Part shown: one piece after another, positions 60,501 to 64,000 of the stretch
Layout of the letters: each line of letters starts with the position of its first letter
Numbering within the stretch: the stretch's first letter is position 1
NCBI RefSeq assembly: GCF_021134715.1
Contig: NC_060018.1
Location: 12,665,501-12,729,500 of the forward strand
Direction: 5' to 3'
DNA: 64,000 nucleotides
Origin: Daphnia pulex
Lineage: Eukaryota; Arthropoda; Branchiopoda; Diplostraca; Daphniidae
Translations under genes and position numbers: made by a program
Notes under the pieces: generated by a model
What the model was told of the DNA's origin: nothing
The model's database searches: none
What the model saw: the letters and a program-made list of their open reading frames with translations, nothing else

Positions 60501-63500
60501 GAAAAACAAAAAACTGGGCCGATTTCCCAGTTGATTCAGGCCATCGGTTGCGCAATCGGTAAATAGTTTGATCGTTTCAAAAGAAGAAATCTTTTCCGTT
60601 ACATCAATTGAATTCAAATGGCGGGAAAATAGGGGGAAAATTTCGTCACGCCCTCTGGCTGTGCATTGTTACGACATGACTACACGAGTTAAGACGGACG
60701 CGTCCATTTTTTTCACTCCCCAACCGGCACACGACGACGTGATTTGACAGTCGGGGGCTCCCGAAAATGTCGTTTGCCCAGTTAATATTGCCCACCGTGA
60801 ATTATGAAAGAGCCAATAACATGGCGGGCGGTGGTGGCCCCCACCACGCCCGCGTGACTTTGGGCTAGCGTGAGCCGCATAAAATAGCCCACGGCGCAAT
60901 CACGGCCGTTGAAATTATTATTGGAATTTTTTCCGGTCCCTCCCGTCCCGACGTCCCCTCGTCAAAAAGTCCAGCCAGCCTCGGCCATCATCACCCAAAA
61001 TGAAGAAATGAAATTTCGGCCAATCAGCAGCCGGGAATCAATTCGATCCAATTCCACGGAATTTAGGAATTAAAAAAAAATAAAGGAAACGAAATGAGAC
61101 CGTCAAAGTCAAATAATGAAAAAGGATCTAGCTCCCGAATGAAAACAAAAAGAAATCAAGAAGGAAAAGAGTCTCATAACTAATCCAATCATCACGAGGA
61201 AACGGGGGTAGTAGGTGGGTGGGTGGTTGGGCTAATGAAGACAGCAGCGCGGGGGAAAGGTAAGACGACCGCAATGCCACCACCTCATTAGTCATTTGGT
61301 TCATCTCTGCAGCAGACGAAAATGTGTAAACAACACGAAGTCAAAAACGAGAAGAGAAGAAGAAGACGACGACGACGACGTGTTGTGTTTCTTTTTTCTT
61401 ATTTTTCAGCGTTTGCTGCGCACATCGAAACAACGTGAGGTAGGGGTGGATGGAGGAGAGATATTACGTCAGTCAAGTAACTGAATCATCAGCATCGCAT
61501 ATTGCTTTAATTGGGGGAAATGAAAACCAGCACGACCAGGGAGGGAGGAGGAGGGAGGGAAACGACAACACAAACAAACACACGGGATAAAAAATATAGA
61601 AGGAAAAAGGGGTAACAAAAAAATGGTCCTCATTAGACGACAGTTGCGTGCGTCAATCCTTTCTTTACATGTCAATATTTTATCCCCAACCAAAAAAATG
61701 ATTTCAATTTCTTTTCCTTTTTATTATTTATTTTTTTTGGGTTATATTTCTGAGAAGGGAGAATAGAAAAAAAAGTAGAAAGAGAACGTGCCGGAATGAC
61801 AAAAAAATACTGGAAGGTGTGGCTATTTAAATCTTATAGATATTCCCCCCTATTTTTTTTCTTACAAGTAAAAGAAACAAATTACATGAAAAAAAGAGAG
61901 AAAAAACTGTTCAACAATACCCAGATCCGATCGATGTTTTTTTTTATTTATTTACTATGATATAGTAAAAAATAAAATACCCTCGTGCTATAATTCAGTG
62001 CAAAGGAACTGTTGAAAAGAAGGAAAGAATAGGGGAAAGAAGAGAGATAGAAAAAAAAACGATGGGATCCGTCTTTTGTTGGTGATTCGGTAGAGCACGA
62101 TCCACGCCCTTTTCACACACAACACATCCAACAACAATAAATTCCTTTTCATCCGCACACCCCACCCCGCGCTGTAGTAAGGAAAAAGGTGCCGCTTGTG
62201 GCAGCGGCAAGACCAATCTTCCATCCATCCCCCGGAAAAAAGAAATGAGTGTGTTACATCTTCTTCTTCTAGAAAATGTAACTCTTTTTAAAAATATCAA
62301 TTTAAAAAAAAAAATCAATTTGATTTACAAATCAAAGTAGAAGAAATTCCCTTCGGGTGTGGTGGTCTAAAAATAAAACCCAAGTGATTTGCATACGGGT
62401 ATTCGTTGCATAATAATAAACAAATAAGCCAACGACGCCTTGATTCGGCAGAAGAAAAAATAGAAAACGGTCAACGGCTTTTTTGGTAGTATTATCCATC
62501 GCGATCGATTTCACAGGCTTCTTTTGATATAGACGCGCCCGTTATTATTATTATTATTATTATGATTACAAGATTGCATTTAACACGGGGGGATATAATG
62601 CAATCCGGTCGGTGATGTAACGTCCCATCCGTTTCATCATCCTGTCGTCCTTGTGTGAGCACATCATCAATAATCAGACCTTCTCCCTTCCCATGTGAAA
62701 TAGCGACAGACTAAACGCGGCACTCGAAAGGGGGTCGGCGGCGCCGGTGGGAGAAAAGGGGTTGCACCCCCCCCCCTCTCTCTACTCTCTTCCTGTTTTG
62801 CATACACGACGGACGTGACATGACGCTGCACAAACGGTCCAAGGTATTCACAAACTTACACACTGTGTGCAAGAATGCCTAGACCTAATACAATCGAGGC
62901 TCCTCGTCTTTCAAAAGGACCGGAAAAAATCTGCATATGATTTTTTGTAGATGTGTGTACCTTTCCCCCCACCCCATTTCCTTGCCGATGATGGCCGAGC
63001 AAGAGTATAAGGGGGGTCCCCCCTTATATAACATATATATCTTTATCAATACACCTCTATGAAAATCTAACAAATATTTTTCACCAGAGACCCCGGCTGC
63101 ATTTGCATATCCATAGAGGAGAGCTAATCATTTTCTATAGCCGCCCTACACGGCCCTACACTACACTCGGCGGCGGCATTCCCTTGGAGGCCCAGCTGCT
63201 TTGCATACTTATTTCTCGACTCAAAACTCATATCTAATAAAAACGAGTGAACAGTATGAGGCTCCATTCAATGGGGGGGAGAAATACAGGAGGGAGAGCC
63301 TCAACTTCAACTAAGATCGTCGAGGTGCCATTTCTCACGTTCGGACAAGATTCTCACGACCCGATGACTGGGCGTGGCCCGTATTTCCAATCCATCCGGA
63401 TGGATTGGAAATTTAAAAACAAAAATTGAAATAAATAAAAGAGTAGCCGGGACTGACCTGTGTGGAGGCGGGTGTGCTGCTGGACGTGGCTGAGCTGTTT

Positions 63501-63680
63501 GAAGCGTCGGTCGCAGTAGGAGCAGCGGTAGGGTTTTTCGCCCGTGTGGACGCGGATGTGCTGGACCAGCTGGTGGTTGGACGAAAACGACTTGAGACAC
63601 TGCTGGCACTGGTGCGGCTTCGTTTCGCTCCGGTGGGCGTCGCGGGCGTGCATCTGCATCGCCGATTTCGCCATGAAAAT
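47539..63680 (-). CDS. C2H2 zinc-finger transcription factor (rotund/squeeze/LIN-29 type, best guess dati), 5' incomplete
   Basis: Five exons join in frame: 63680-63458, 55583-55399, 53710-53563, 50502-49981, 48545-47539. They encode, in order: the end of a finger split by the previous intron (IFMAKSAMQMHARDAH), CQQC...HIRVH, CSYC...HTRLH, CHVPEC...HLRNH, CAICGKGF...RTHTAK, CSLCHKLF...HMKHVH, then a Gln/Ala-rich linker, CPVCGKHYVNEGSLRKHLAAH, and a last finger CSIC...H split by an intron. The last exon has AAQYMLSRAAAERR, Gly/Ser/Pro-rich sequence and a long polyglutamine tract. The run QLSNLQQHLRNHDAQ...ERAKNRPF is the hallmark of the rotund/squeeze/LIN-29 group; the two extra C-terminal fingers and polyQ fit dati as I remember it. 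It is a nuclear DNA-binding regulator. Introns are long (1.4-7.9 kb), unlike the rest of the window. The N-terminus lies outside. Confidence 0.88.
48546..49980 (-). other. Intron of the zinc-finger gene
   Basis: 1.4 kb between a GTACGA donor and a TTGGCAG acceptor. It has pyrimidine-rich runs; no separate gene is seen. Confidence 0.8.
49981..50502 (-). CDS. Zinc-finger gene exon: polyQ/Ala linker plus finger
   Basis: 522 nt with two Gln-rich blocks and an Ala/Ser block, then THACPVCGKHYVNEGSLRKH and the start of the final finger (MWPCSICPAVFPHETG), ending at a GTACGA donor. The polyQ is coded mostly by CAG with CAA interruptions. Confidence 0.92.
50503..53562 (-). other. Intron of the zinc-finger gene
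   Basis: 3.1 kb, low complexity (GAGA-type repeats near 51000-51060, AAT repeats near 51345). No open frame with family resemblance. Confidence 0.8.
53563..53710 (-). CDS. Zinc-finger gene exon: HAALIGGPN finger
   Basis: It begins HAALIGGPNTTC and has C-x2-C and H-x4-H spacing (CSLCHKLFLGNEALMEHMKH), then an Ala/Ser stretch ending before GTAAGT. This segment directly follows the RTHT finger in the rotund/squeeze group. Confidence 0.92.
53711..55398 (-). other. Intron of the zinc-finger gene
   Basis: 1.7 kb containing an AATG tetranucleotide tract (53771-53792), CA tracts near 54797 and 54937, and GACGACGTCGTC palindromes near 54860. No gene is seen. Confidence 0.8.
55399..55583 (-). CDS. 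Zinc-finger gene exon: two fingers
   Basis: It starts GERPYRC, completing the HTGERPY linker across the intron. It holds CHVPECGRAFIQLSNLQQH and CAICGKGFATESSLRTH, ending HTAK before GTAAAA. Confidence 0.93.
55584..63457 (-). other. 7.9-kb intron of the zinc-finger gene
   Basis: The longest intron in the window. It has GAGA/CTCT-rich tracts, a TTA trinucleotide tract (62542-62563) and several POU-type TTTGCATA motifs (57394, 62390, 62797, 63102, 63200). I see no nested gene on either strand; it is a plausible enhancer-bearing intron. Confidence 0.75.
63458..63680 (-). CDS. Zinc-finger gene exon: half finger plus two fingers
   Basis: Bounded by CGAACGCAG and a GTCAGT donor. It carries the His half of one finger, a complete finger, the TGEKPY linker and most of a third finger ending HTRLHT. 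The preceding exon is not in the window or not recognisable; the GTGAGT-like site at 63828 is preceded by an in-frame stop. Confidence 0.9.
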
Positions 63681-64000
63681 CTGCGTTCGTTTATAATCGA
63701 CAATTTCATCAGATTCCCGTTTGTTTTTTTCAATTTTTGTAATTAAAAATAAAATGATAATCAACCGCAAATCAAAATTAAAGCGGAACCAGACGGGCGC
63801 TGCTGAACTCGCAGACGATATACTCACCTTTGTACATTAACACATCAAATATCGAAATCAAAACAGACGGACCAAATAATAAAAGCCGTCACACAAAACC
63901 ATCAGCCAAAAAACATTCCGCCATGCAGTTAAATCAAATTATTAATTTTTTTAAATTGAAATTTCGTGCCGAAAAAGATTTTTTTAAAAATCGAAAAAAA

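Noticed and set aside
63829-63840. GTGAGT donor at 63828 as the end of the previous zinc-finger exon
   Set aside because: In the phase required by the next exon a stop codon lies just upstream and no acceptor fits; the true preceding exon is probably beyond the window.
1-64000. CRISPR arrays, bacterial operons, phage genes
   Set aside because: The DNA is clearly eukaryotic with spliced genes; no spaced direct-repeat array is present.

Overview
The window is eukaryotic genomic DNA with the look of a compact crustacean genome, most likely a Daphnia-type branchiopod. That assignment is inferred from many introns of about 55-80 nt with GT-AG borders, arthropod-type gene families, a BEL/Pao retrotransposon, and an RNase P RNA gene sitting inside an intron, an arrangement known from insects and crustaceans. 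No taxon-specific marker was available, so the species is not certain.

Layout. (1) 1-8.7 kb: two tandem copies (about 3.5 kb each) of a decayed minus-strand chimera. It joins an Hsp90 N-terminal region to the coupling/membrane region of an inositol 1,4,5-trisphosphate receptor. An Hsp90 C-terminal fragment lies between the copies, and a ~204-bp tandem repeat lies at the far flank. All of it is broken by stop codons and frameshifts. (2) 9.0-11.7 kb: an intact 13-exon minus-strand gene for a WDR76/CMR1-like WD-repeat protein of 642 residues, with one apparent GC-AG intron. (3) 12.9-30.8 kb: two tandem plus-strand genes for SLC12-family Na-K-Cl cotransporters. The first is intact (23 exons, 1040 residues). 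The second has matching exon structure, but its exon 14 is split by a complete 7069-bp BEL/Pao element with same-length, visually identical LTRs and a 5-bp target duplication. Part of the two genes has been homogenised by gene conversion, including one intron. (4) 31.2-33.1 kb: a spliced, apparently non-coding Pol II transcript with a TATA/CRE/initiator promoter. One intron carries a recognisable RNase P RNA; another carries a possible C/D snoRNA. (5) 34-37 kb: weakly supported small genes, including a three-exon 64-residue frame on the minus strand and a divergent 63-residue frame on the plus strand. (6) 37-47.5 kb: no gene that I can support; simple repeats and AT-rich sequence. (7) 47.5-63.7 kb, running past the right edge: five exons of a minus-strand C2H2 zinc-finger transcription factor of the rotund/squeeze/LIN-29 type, best guess dati, with long polyglutamine tracts.

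The genes do not form one pathway. The strongest points are the RNase P RNA nested in a non-coding host, the very recent coding-exon retrotransposon insertion into one of two cotransporter paralogs, the gene-conversion tract, and the duplicated Hsp90/IP3-receptor chimeric pseudogene.
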